DNA from: Sphaerochaetaceae bacterium
GTDB lineage: Bacteria; Spirochaetota; Spirochaetia; Sphaerochaetales; Sphaerochaetaceae
Direction of reading: 5' to 3'
Assembly: GCA_016938475.1 (NCBI GenBank)
Contig: JAFGUP010000132.1
Span: 1-33,530, forward strand
DNA length: 33,530 nt
Shown here: in pieces, positions 23,667-33,437 of the stretch
How the letters are laid out: each line of letters begins with the position of its first letter
How positions within the stretch are numbered: position 1 is the first letter of the stretch
Notes under the pieces: generated by a model
Told to the model about the DNA's origin: nothing
Databases searched by the model: none
The model's input: the letters and a program-made list of their open reading frames with translations, nothing else
Translations under genes and position numbers: made by a program

Positions 23667-24692
23667 TTATAAATCTTTATCAAAGCCCATCTGTTCAATG
23701 TATTCTACAACCCTAGCGTCATACTGCTCATTGACAGGCGCGGGCATCCATGTTGAATCCATGGTCGTGAGGAATGACGATTCCAAAGCGAGAAGCGCTT
23801 CATTTGCATAGTGAAGGGTCTCATTGACCGCCTTCTGTATCAGATTCTGTTCCTGCACACTCAAGGTATCCCAGAAACTCTTGTGAGTAAGGAACAGAAT
23901 CGGAACAGATAGATACCGTGGGTATTCGATAGTCTGTATCGCCCCGCCCACCTCATGTTCGATGAATTGAGTGGTGCTTATCTCCCCGAATGGAATCTGA
24001 GCCTTGCGAAGTAAACCGGTGAGATCCGCCGCCTCAAGATACGTGGGTGTGTACCCCTGCGATTGGAAGAATTCATGACGAAGTGGAGATTCCTGTATAG
24101 AAGAGAGCCCTACCGTCCACTCTTCAGACAGGGCAGGATCTCCTGTTCGAACGATGTGCCTGTATCCATCGAAACCCCAGCCAAGAAGCATGAGGCCATC
24201 ACGCTCAAGATCTTTCTCGATACGGGTCCTTGTACGTTCTCTGTCCAGGAAAGAACTGACTTCGGTGTAGGAAGAAAACATGTAGGGAACTGAGAAGATA
24301 CCCATCGAATCGTACCGTGATAGGTACACGGCGGGGAGCACGACAAGTTCCAGTGCTGTGTTCATCAGACCGAGGAGCTGACTTTCGCTTCCACCAAGCT
24401 GGTTATCTGGATACAGTTCCACCTGAAAGGCGAATCCAGACACGCGCTTCAGTTCGGGAACGAGGACTTCATTCAGTGCTGCATGGATAGGATGGGATTT
24501 AGGGTGCGGGTGAGAGATCTTCACGACCTTGATATCTTCAATCGCCCTGTCAAGTTCGACATGCACTCTGGGTGTGTAGTGTGAAGTCTGAAACAAGGTA
24601 TTCTCGAAAATCAGAGATACAGAGGCAAACAGGAGGATGATGAACAGAAGGATAATGAGTGAGACAGCCAGGAGTACACTTTTTTCTTTCAT
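23667..24692 (-). CDS. Membrane-anchored DctP-like protein, probable sensory partner
   Basis: 341 residues. It starts with an uncleaved-looking hydrophobic anchor (residues 5-29, no AxA or lipobox), then a DctP-type fold: VELYPDNQLGGSESQLLGLM (91-110), FSVPYMFSSYTEVSSFL (133-149) and GWGFDGYRHIV (171-181). Aligned with the transport DctP, R178 of GYRH is kept, but the RxP arginine is replaced: the matching site reads S198-I-Q, before P203. The gene overlaps the AraC-sensor gene by four bases (ATGA). I infer a periplasmic co-receptor or decoy working with that regulator rather than a transport SBP. Alternative: a second, divergent transport SBP of the same permease. Confidence 0.8.
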   Translation of the reverse strand: MKEKSVLLAVSLIILLFIILLFASVSLIFENTLFQTSHYTPRVHVELDRAIEDIKVVKISHPHPKSHPIHAALNEVLVPELKRVSGFAFQVELYPDNQLGGSESQLLGLMNTALELVVLPAVYLSRYDSMGIFSVPYMFSSYTEVSSFLDRERTRTRIEKDLERDGLMLLGWGFDGYRHIVRTGDPALSEEWTVGLSSIQESPLRHEFFQSQGYTPTYLEAADLTGLLRKAQIPFGEISTTQFIEHEVGGAIQTIEYPRYLSVPILFLTHKSFWDTLSVQEQNLIQKAVNETLHYANEALLALESSFLTTMDSTWMPAPVNEQYDARVVEYIEQMGFDKDL

Positions 24693-26914
24693 GATGATCT
24701 CTGGATCCTCCTGTAGGACATCCGATACTTTCCCGGAGTCGTCTTCTGATATTTCTGGAACACGCGCAGGAATGATTGAGTTGAGGAAAAACCTACCCTG
24801 TCACCGATCTCCTCTACAGTGAACGAAGTTCCTTCGAGCAATTCGATTGAGCGCTCCACCCGTCCGCGATTCAGATATTCCAGATAATTATACCCGCAAT
24901 ACTCTTTGAAGATCTTGCTCACGTAGGAGGCACTCAAACCTACTTCTTCACCTATATCGGTGAGCGAAATATTCTTGTTCTCGAGATTCCCGTCTATGTA
25001 GGAAAGTATCTTCTTCGCGACCTCATCGATCCTGTTTGAATCATTGGAAGCAAGAGCGGCAACCACATCCTCTGCAAGATGTAACAGCCACTTCGTAGCA
25101 TCGTCTACGGTTTCCTGTTCTTCGATTCCGCCGATCATGTCGTTTCTCTGTAAAAAAGTCGAACCGTCATCGGTACTCTGAGTGATAAGAGATGCCATAT
25201 CGTGTGCAAGGGAGATATACAGGTCTCGTGCAAGGAGAGGGTTTTCGATCTCTTCAGGCACCGTATCACGTAGTGTGAGAATGAACTCCTTCGCGTGCGA
25301 GAGGTCGGCCAGTTTCAGATAATAGAGAATCCTTTTGTTCACATCAACGACACTATCTGGAAGATTGTGTTCAACGGGAAACGGACGATCATGAATAAAG
25401 ATCTTTCCCGGACCCTGGAGAAATTTATAGTGAAGGAGTGATCGTGCATGGGCGAACGATTCGGTCACAGCCTCAATACCTACAGATACACTCCCCACCG
25501 CACAGGTCAGTGAATGAGACCTATCTTCAGGTGCACCCTTGAGAACAGAAGTGAAACGGGAGACAAGAGGTGCATACTCTTCCCTGGAGGTGAAGAACAC
25601 CACAAAGGCGATACGGTGCTCTGATATCTCGCTTTTCATATGCTCATAGAATGGGTCCTGCAGAGTAATCTCGAGCCGTTCGCTTATCGCATGTTTCAGA
25701 TTCTGTAAACAGTCTTCTCCGTGCTCTTCTTTTATCAGGTAGTAATTATCCACTTCAAGAATGATTCCCGCACAGAGTTGTGTCGACACATCGAGTCCGA
25801 TCTTCTTGAGATCTTGTATAAGTTTCCTTCTCCGCTCAACAGTCCCCTGGAGTATCGTCTGGATGATTTTCTCTTCAATAAGCGGCTTCACCTCATCGAA
25901 CTTCCCCTCGATTTCCCGAAGGTCCTGCACAGGCATGTACAGTTTTCTGGAAAGATTCATGTCTGCGATGATGATGAAGACGATTGCGATGATCACGAAC
26001 ACCATGAGAATAAGGAGAAACGGTCGGATAGGACCGAGGATCATAGAAGCCTTTTCCTCGCTGATCACATACCATTTAGTATAATCCCCCTTGGCGTAGG
26101 AAAGGAACAGCCGCTGTCCATTACGGTCGATAAAATGACTGTCTGTCGGACCTTGGAACAATCCTGCAAGACCGCTGGTATTCCAATAATTGGACCCGAT
26201 GCGTTCAGGGTCTGGGTGAGATAAAATGACACCTGCACTATCGATAATGAACTGGGTACTCCCTTCAAAACCATGTCTGAAGATACTTGAATGGAGTTTC
26301 CTCTCGTCCAGATTGACAATCAGAGCTCCCGTGGCATCCCTGGAACGAAGAGGGATACCTGACATCAGAGAGATTGCAGGGTCGGCTGCACTCATTCTGT
26401 CACGTGCAATGACCACGGGAAAACCGACCTGCAACCTGGTGAACTGGTCGACCCAGCTCACATCATCGAACTGGTGCAGGGGGTGCAGACCGCTTTTGCT
26501 GCTGAGGATGGATCCGTAGGCTCTTGAATAGAGATATATTGACTCGATATTGCTGTTGGAGGAGACATAGTTATCCAACTCTCTGATGATCCGGGTGTTC
26601 TGCGAATAACTGTCTGTATCGGGGGAGACCGTGAACTGGATCACATCGCTGTTATTTCCGAGCGATTTCACTACACTGTCCAGAGTCAGCATCTTCTCGT
26701 CTATAGCTACCGCTATGTTCTCAAGCTGACTCTCCTTCATCTGTATGTATGAATCACGGAAATGTATTGAAGAATACACATGGACAATAACCGTGATGAA
26801 CAGAAGGGGAACCAGGGTAATAAGTGTGACAGTGAGGAATATCCGCAGGTACTTGATAGTTTCCTTATGAAAACCAGATCTGAACAATCCGAGCATCACT
26901 CCTCTCCGATACAT
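24689..26914 (-). CDS. AraC family regulator with membrane Cache-type sensor domain
   Basis: 741 residues from 26914. Layout: TM1 at about 25-48; an extracytoplasmic sensor about 49-297 of Cache type (VSWVDQFTR, GIPLRSRDATGALIVNLDE, FIIDSAGVILSHPDPERIG); TM2 at 298-318; a cytosolic middle region, perhaps a degenerate GGDEF-like/AraC-linker part (CAGIILEVDNYY); and an AraC HTH pair over the last ~100 residues (LTDIGEEVGLSASYVSKIFKEY, VEEIGDRVGFSSTQSFLRVFQKY). It should bind DNA as a one-component transmembrane regulator and control the adjacent dctPQM operon. Start uncertain: 26914 has GGGAG at good spacing, 26896 has AGAGGAG very close. Overlaps the anchored DctP-like gene by ATGA. Confidence 0.88.
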   Translation of the reverse strand: MYRRGVMLGLFRSGFHKETIKYLRIFLTVTLITLVPLLFITVIVHVYSSIHFRDSYIQMKESQLENIAVAIDEKMLTLDSVVKSLGNNSDVIQFTVSPDTDSYSQNTRIIRELDNYVSSNSNIESIYLYSRAYGSILSSKSGLHPLHQFDDVSWVDQFTRLQVGFPVVIARDRMSAADPAISLMSGIPLRSRDATGALIVNLDERKLHSSIFRHGFEGSTQFIIDSAGVILSHPDPERIGSNYWNTSGLAGLFQGPTDSHFIDRNGQRLFLSYAKGDYTKWYVISEEKASMILGPIRPFLLILMVFVIIAIVFIIIADMNLSRKLYMPVQDLREIEGKFDEVKPLIEEKIIQTILQGTVERRRKLIQDLKKIGLDVSTQLCAGIILEVDNYYLIKEEHGEDCLQNLKHAISERLEITLQDPFYEHMKSEISEHRIAFVVFFTSREEYAPLVSRFTSVLKGAPEDRSHSLTCAVGSVSVGIEAVTESFAHARSLLHYKFLQGPGKIFIHDRPFPVEHNLPDSVVDVNKRILYYLKLADLSHAKEFILTLRDTVPEEIENPLLARDLYISLAHDMASLITQSTDDGSTFLQRNDMIGGIEEQETVDDATKWLLHLAEDVVAALASNDSNRIDEVAKKILSYIDGNLENKNISLTDIGEEVGLSASYVSKIFKEYCGYNYLEYLNRGRVERSIELLEGTSFTVEEIGDRVGFSSTQSFLRVFQKYQKTTPGKYRMSYRRIQRSS

Positions 26915-26977
26915 AATACTCCCGCACAACCATCCTTCGAAACGAGAAAGAGGACCTGCAGTAGAGAGTTTTCCTGT

Positions 26978-27006
26978 ATACTATCAGAAATAAGGCAATC
27001 TGGTAA
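26978..27006 (-). promoter_or_regulatory. Promoter of the AraC-sensor gene
   Basis: The minus strand has TTACCA (27001-27006), 17 bases ending in an extended TGA, then TAGTAT (26978-26983). Transcription would start near 26971, about 57 bases before the ATG at 26914. The rest of the 376-base gap to pyrG (26915-27290) holds this promoter, the pyrG promoter and the pyrG leader; no gene is visible. Confidence 0.5.
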
Positions 27007-27125
27007 GTCTTGAATTCAAAGCAAGATAAAGAGTGCCACTCTTCAGAGACGGAAACTGTCCGGTCAAAAGCGCAGCACGCAGGGTGAGACTCCGACCTGG
27101 AAAAAGAATTCCACAGGTTGTGTGA

Positions 27126-28889
<1,764 letters not shown>

Positions 28890-28927
28890 TAAACATCGCT
28901 GAATATTCTCATAATCTTTACCTATAC

Positions 28928-28956
28928 TTTACCGTCATCCGGTGTCATCATATACA
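28928..28956 (+). promoter_or_regulatory. Possible promoter of the NapH-like gene pair
   Basis: TTTACC (28928-28933), 17 bases, TATACA (28951-28956). The start near 28963 gives a 20-base leader with GGAGG. A second -10-like TATACT (28923-28928) lacks a -35. Confidence 0.35.
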
Positions 28957-28982
28957 TACGCTTCACACATCTGGAGGTTCTG

Positions 28983-29822
28983 ATGAAAAGGTTATCAAAG
29001 GTAGGTAAAGTGCGTCTGACAGTTCAGCTGCTTTTCCTCATCATCGTAGTGTATGTGGTGATCGGCCACTCCCTTGAGGAACAGGGAATAGTTCTCCCTT
29101 TACTGCAGGGCGCATCACTTCATGCTATCTGCCCCTTTGGAGGAGTTGTGACCCTGTATGAGTTCTTCACCGAAGGTTCCTTCGTTCAGAAGATTCATGA
29201 GTCGTCTTTATATCTCATGCTGCTTGTCCTCATATCCGCTGTCTTTGCAGGTCCACTGTTCTGCGGCTGGGTATGCCCCTTTGGTACCGTGCAGGAATGG
29301 TTTGCCAGGGTCGGGCGACTTCTGTTTAAAAGGCGATATAATAGAATGGTACCACCCAAGGTAGACCGTGTACTCAGATACCTGCGTTACGGGGTGCTGA
29401 TCTGGGTACTCTGGGCAACAGCGACGAGCGCGAAACTGATCTTCGCAGAGTACGACCCGTACTATGCCCTGTTCAATTTCTGGACAGGAGAAGTTGCCAT
29501 AACCGCGTTTATTGCTTTGGCTGCTGTTGTTGTGCTCTCACTGTTCATCGAACGTCCATTCTGCAAATACGCCTGTCCATACGGTGCTCTCCTCGGTCTT
29601 ACCAACCTTTTCCGCCCCTTCAGTATCAGACGAAACGAAAACACCTGCATCTCATGCAGCAGATGTGATACCGTCTGTCCCATGAACATTACAGTCTCTA
29701 CAGTGAAACGTGTAAGAGACCACCAGTGTATCAGCTGTCTAGAATGTACCAGTGAAGCATCATGTCCTGTCGAAAAGACCCTTCAGTTGAGTACATCATC
29801 AGAAGGAGGATCAGCATCATGA
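28983..29822 (+). CDS. NapH/MauN-like membrane 4Fe-4S protein
   Basis: 279 residues. About four or five transmembrane helices carry two membrane-side cysteine motifs (FCGWVCPFGTVQEW near 95 and FCKYACPYGALLG near 198), followed by a cytosolic 2x[4Fe-4S] ferredoxin end: CISCSRCDTVCP and CISCLECTSEASCP. This is the NapH/NosR-C/YccM layout, known for moving electrons between quinols and soluble carriers. No nitrate, nitrite or N2O reductase gene is nearby, so the pathway is unknown. GGAGG lies six bases before the ATG. It overlaps the next gene by ATGA. Confidence 0.88.
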   Translation: MKRLSKVGKVRLTVQLLFLIIVVYVVIGHSLEEQGIVLPLLQGASLHAICPFGGVVTLYEFFTEGSFVQKIHESSLYLMLLVLISAVFAGPLFCGWVCPFGTVQEWFARVGRLLFKRRYNRMVPPKVDRVLRYLRYGVLIWVLWATATSAKLIFAEYDPYYALFNFWTGEVAITAFIALAAVVVLSLFIERPFCKYACPYGALLGLTNLFRPFSIRRNENTCISCSRCDTVCPMNITVSTVKRVRDHQCISCLECTSEASCPVEKTLQLSTSSEGGSAS

Positions 29823-30568
29823 CAATACATGCACGAACAGCTGCGGTTCTCATGATCGTTACACTTCTCGCAGGGGTCATCATCCTGAGGATCACCGGCC
29901 TGTGGGTTACGGAATCACAGAAAACACCACAGAAGATAGTGGTGGGAGATAACGTTGAATTATCCGATCCGGCCGACATACGCGGATCGTACACCTTTGC
30001 CGACATAGAACAGCATTTCGAAATCCCTGCACTGCTCCTTGCTCAGGCTTTCACCCTCGATGTGCTCGAAAAGGATCCGAATCTCTATACTGCAAAAAAT
30101 GTGGATGAACACTTTGAGGCTACCGAAGGTCTCACGGGGGACATCGGGACCGATGCAGTCAGGACCTTCGTGGCACTGTTCCTGCACATCCCGTATGTCA
30201 GTGAGGAAGACACGATACTTCCTTCTACTGCCGTGGACATCCTTATCAGAGAGGCACAGATCGATGGTGAGGTTGCAGCCAGGCTGCTTGAAACAAGCTA
30301 TCAGGTACCATCTAAGGAAGCTATACCGTCTTCAAGCGCTGCCGCTGAACCCTCTGCGATTACACAGAGCAAGGAAACCTATCTGATTCAGGGGAAGACG
30401 ACCTTCGCGGATCTGATTGATCAGGGTCTCACAGTAGCCCAGATAGAACAGGTACTGAACGTGAGTATTGGCGATGTCGACCAGAAAGTGAAGGAGTTCG
30501 CAGAAGAGAGAAACAATGAGTTCTCTGAGTTTAAAACCCCTCTTCAGAACCTGATTGATACCCTTTAA
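29819..30568 (+). CDS. Membrane-anchored partner of the NapH-like protein with a duplicated motif
   Basis: 249 residues. One N-terminal anchor (about 7-29), then an exported or periplasmic part. A short motif occurs twice: YTFADIEQHFEIPALLLAQAF (58-78) and TTFADLIDQGLTVAQIEQVL (194-213), separated by a serine/alanine/proline linker (172-182). The motif resembles the TLEEIAEKYGIPLEELLEALGL-like repeats seen in some membrane redox proteins, from memory. No cysteines or heme motifs are visible. The start at 29819 has AAGGAGG nine bases upstream and overlaps the NapH-like stop (ATGA), so both are coupled. The function is unknown; it is probably a structural or docking partner in the same redox complex. 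Confidence 0.75.
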   Translation: MTIHARTAAVLMIVTLLAGVIILRITGLWVTESQKTPQKIVVGDNVELSDPADIRGSYTFADIEQHFEIPALLLAQAFTLDVLEKDPNLYTAKNVDEHFEATEGLTGDIGTDAVRTFVALFLHIPYVSEEDTILPSTAVDILIREAQIDGEVAARLLETSYQVPSKEAIPSSSAAAEPSAITQSKETYLIQGKTTFADLIDQGLTVAQIEQVLNVSIGDVDQKVKEFAEERNNEFSEFKTPLQNLIDTL

Positions 30569-30593
30569 GCGCACACCTTTGTCTATCAGGCTT

Positions 30594-31715
30594 CTATCCC
30601 TTTCGGGAAAGCTGTTTCAGGAACTCTACAATATCCTGAGATGAGGGGGGACATCCTGCGACGGAGGTGCTGAAGCGCTGTGTACAGACTCCGATGCCGA
30701 CCATGTTCGACCGGTCGGCAGGAAGTTGCCCCGTACGGAAGAAACGCCCGATAGCATATCGATGAGCTTCGGGTTCTTCTATCTGCCTCAGGGCGCTGAT
30801 CAGAGCGGCATAACAGGAGGAACACGCCTCCTTCTCATCGATCAAGGTTTCCAGCTCGCTGAGCCGCTCATCCTGCCTGTAATTCCCGGCTTCGCCATGA
30901 TCGTTTATTTCCAGGACCGAATCTCTGCTCCCGTCCCATAGCGAACCTACATGCAACTCTTCGCTGCGACCGATGTAAGGTATATCCTCATCGGTATAGC
31001 CAATGACGGAAGCACCATAACTATCGATGAGCACCGAGTCGGTAGCAAAAAGGATACGGTTCATATCGGAAGGGTCCCCACCCTCTTCAAAGGTCGGGTC
31101 AGGGCAGATGGCATCCATCACGATGCAGTCCTGATGAAGCATCTGGTTGAGTCGGGCGATCGGTTCATGAAGACCTCGAGAGTGGAACCTCCGCTTCTCG
31201 GAATCGGGAATCAGTCCCTTGAGATTCTTGAGTGCTCCGGTATAGCGTGTCTGGCAGTGACCTTTCAGCAGGGGAACGTTTATCAGGAAATCGATCGATT
31301 CGGTTATCGAACAGAGTGAGACAGAATAGCCATCGACATCCTGTGTGAACGAGGAATCTTTCTGTGTGTCAAACAGAGGCACTGTGTACTCTTTACTGAG
31401 TTTCTCATACCCGCAGACCCTGAAAGCCTGTGAAGTGCTGTCGCCGACCCATGAGCCTTCAACAATCATAATATTCCTGTAATCGCGTCTGGCAAGGTAG
31501 CGAATGATACCGGCAACTATTTCGGGGTGGGTTGTCCCCCCCTCATAAGCCGGTCGTGCCACCACAAGATTCGGTTTGATTGCGATGAGACTCTCCCTGT
31601 TTGAAGGAAGGATTTCCTCAAGACCGGAGGTCTCAAGCAATTGTTCGGTCAGTTCCTCCAGGGAACGGGAACCATCATGGTATATGGAAATGATCGGTCT
31701 CTCAGGTCTGCTCAT
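30594..31715 (-). CDS. DUF362 domain protein
   Basis: 373 residues, a DUF362 family protein. Recognisable parts are SLIAIKPNLVVARPAYEGGTTHPEIVAGII (about 42-71), IMIVEGSWVGDST (83-95), LINVPLLKGHCQTRYTGALKNLKGLIP (142-168) and ATDSVLIDSYGASVIGY (226-242). Many members carry an iron-sulfur site; here a late CSSC (near 292) and C346/C356 in VGIGVCTQRFSTSVAGCPP may serve, but no complete 4Fe-4S motif is seen. The biochemical role of the family is unsettled. GGAGA precedes the ATG. It is downstream of the HD-GYP gene (97 bases) on the same strand and convergent with the redox pair. Confidence 0.85.
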   Translation of the reverse strand: MSRPERPIISIYHDGSRSLEELTEQLLETSGLEEILPSNRESLIAIKPNLVVARPAYEGGTTHPEIVAGIIRYLARRDYRNIMIVEGSWVGDSTSQAFRVCGYEKLSKEYTVPLFDTQKDSSFTQDVDGYSVSLCSITESIDFLINVPLLKGHCQTRYTGALKNLKGLIPDSEKRRFHSRGLHEPIARLNQMLHQDCIVMDAICPDPTFEEGGDPSDMNRILFATDSVLIDSYGASVIGYTDEDIPYIGRSEELHVGSLWDGSRDSVLEINDHGEAGNYRQDERLSELETLIDEKEACSSCYAALISALRQIEEPEAHRYAIGRFFRTGQLPADRSNMVGIGVCTQRFSTSVAGCPPSSQDIVEFLKQLSRKG

Positions 31716-31812
31716 ATCAGTCTCCTACTGCCGTGTATGCTACCAGAATAATCATCCGCTGAAAAGTCCAGGGGAATATAAAGGCTGTGAGAAACGATAT
31801 TATCGGGAAAGT

Positions 31813-32847
31813 TCACTCAAAGTCGGTGAGTGCATAGATCTCCTTCTCGATAAAAAGATCTACCAGATGACTGTCAAACTGACTACCGCTGAACAGACGA
31901 ATTTCTTCTAGTGCTATTTCAGGGGAGAAGGCTTTCCTATACGCTCTGTTGCTGGTCATGGAATCAAAGGTGTCGGCAAGTGTGACAATCTTGACATCAA
32001 GAGGTATCTCCTTATCTTTCAGGCCATCAGGATACCCCGTTCCGTCCAGCCGTTCATGATGATGGCGGATGATCGGACGGTAGGGCTGAAACAATTCAAT
32101 GTGACTGACAATACGGTCACCGTACAGGGGATGCATCTGAATCGTTTTGTACTCCTCTTTGGTGAGAGGCGTCCTCTTGTTCAGGAGCGCCTCACTGATC
32201 CCGATCTTCCCGATATCATGAAGGAGAGCCCCTCCCTCAAGGACCTCAAGACGGTCGTCAGAGTATCCCAGAGCAACTCCGAGAGCTACCGAAAGCCGGC
32301 TGACCCGCTTGCAGTGTCCTTTGGTATACCTATCCTTCTGTTCTATGGTCTCACTGAAGGCCATGAGTGTTGAGCGGGTGACACTGTCGAGGGTACTCAT
32401 CGAATGACTCAGCTGTTCTTCTATTTCCTCGTGATGGTGCCGGAAGGCAGTCTCTCTCTCTTCTTTCAGCCGTTCCTCTTCACTCATCTCGAGAATCAGA
32501 CGAATGCAGGTAATAAGATTTTCCCGGGTGACCGGTTTTGTCAGGTAGTCCTTTGCACCCATTCTGATTGCCTTCAATCCAGTCTCAAGGTCATTGAATG
32601 CAGTGAGCATGACAACGGGAATCCTCGGGTGTCGCGAGTGAAGAAACTCGAGAAGGGTGAACCCGTCTTCTCCGGGCATCTTGATATCGAGCATGATAAG
32701 ATCGATCTTTCGTCCAAGATTCAATTGTTCATGAAGGGCTTTGCCCCCATCGCAAAGTGTCACTGAATATCCTTCGTTTGAAAGGAGAATATTCAATATC
32801 TTTCTGATACCAGGGTCATCATCAGTGATTAGTATGTGTTTGCTCAT
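31813..32847 (-). CDS. Response regulator with HD-GYP phosphodiesterase domain
   Basis: 344 residues. The receiver domain (1-118) has acidic residues D10-D11, the phospho-acceptor D54 in LIMLDIKMP, T82 and K104. A helical linker (120-150) leads to the HD-GYP domain, with HDIGKIG (H210-D211) and HHHERLDGTGYPDGL (GYP at 271-273). HD-GYP domains hydrolyse cyclic di-GMP to pGpG or GMP, so it likely lowers this second messenger on phosphorylation. No sensor kinase is complete in the window. Its ATG overlaps the upstream ICMT-like gene (ATGA), so both are coupled. Confidence 0.93.
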   Translation of the reverse strand: MSKHILITDDDPGIRKILNILLSNEGYSVTLCDGGKALHEQLNLGRKIDLIMLDIKMPGEDGFTLLEFLHSRHPRIPVVMLTAFNDLETGLKAIRMGAKDYLTKPVTRENLITCIRLILEMSEEERLKEERETAFRHHHEEIEEQLSHSMSTLDSVTRSTLMAFSETIEQKDRYTKGHCKRVSRLSVALGVALGYSDDRLEVLEGGALLHDIGKIGISEALLNKRTPLTKEEYKTIQMHPLYGDRIVSHIELFQPYRPIIRHHHERLDGTGYPDGLKDKEIPLDVKIVTLADTFDSMTSNRAYRKAFSPEIALEEIRLFSGSQFDSHLVDLFIEKEIYALTDFE

Positions 32848-33380
32848 CGTTTACCCCTTTTCCGTCTGAGGGAGAACAGGAAAGGAACATCCCTCTTATA
32901 TGTATCATACCCCTCGAACATACGAGGAAACAATAGTGTATCCTCCATATAAATCAGGATGAAGTTATCAATGGTCAATCCTATGACGAGTGACATTACT
33001 TCCCATCGGAGGAACAGGACTGCTATGACACAGTTTATTCCTGTATACCACAGAAACCCCGGGTGACGCGAGATGCGATATGTCCCACCTTTATACAGTG
33101 TACCTTCGCAGGAAGAGGAGAAGAGTCTCACCTCGAGAAAGACCGAGAAGACAAGGAGACCCGAACAGACAGCCAGGAGTGAATACAGCAGTATCTGTAC
33201 GGGAATACTATGGGGAGATTCATACAGTCCATACAGGAGAACATAGGGAACTCCAGTGAGAAGGAAACCTGTCATAGTCACCCTCTTAAGGAATTCTTTT
33301 CTCCTGATGATAGCTAAATCAAAGAGAATCAACAAAATATACCCTATCGTTCCAATGATAAAAATTTCAAAAATTTCCAT
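32844..33380 (-). CDS. ICMT/PEMT-like membrane methyltransferase family protein
   Basis: 178 residues with four to five hydrophobic helices (about 5-25, 37-55, 62-85, 110-145). The C-terminal half shows the methyltransferase motif: GTYRISRHPGFLWYTG (R-H-P, about 104-119) followed by EDTLLFPRMFEGYDTYKRDVPFLF (about 146-169), the E-x-x-L and Y-x-x-Y-x-x-x-V-P pattern of isoprenylcysteine carboxyl and phospholipid methyltransferases. The acceptor is unknown. No Shine-Dalgarno site precedes the ATG; a TATATT box lies 11 bases upstream, so the leader may be very short. Overlaps the response regulator by four bases. Confidence 0.8.
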   Translation of the reverse strand: MEIFEIFIIGTIGYILLILFDLAIIRRKEFLKRVTMTGFLLTGVPYVLLYGLYESPHSIPVQILLYSLLAVCSGLLVFSVFLEVRLFSSSCEGTLYKGGTYRISRHPGFLWYTGINCVIAVLFLRWEVMSLVIGLTIDNFILIYMEDTLLFPRMFEGYDTYKRDVPFLFSLRRKRGKR

Positions 33381-33437
33381 ACTATTCGACTAATATAGTG
33401 TACAATCAGGATAATTCATAGAAAAAAAGGAATGAAT

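Noticed and set aside
30549-30600. Bidirectional terminator between the NapH pair and the DUF362 gene
   Set aside because: CCTGAT/ATCAGG could pair, but the loop is over 25 bases and there is no T run.
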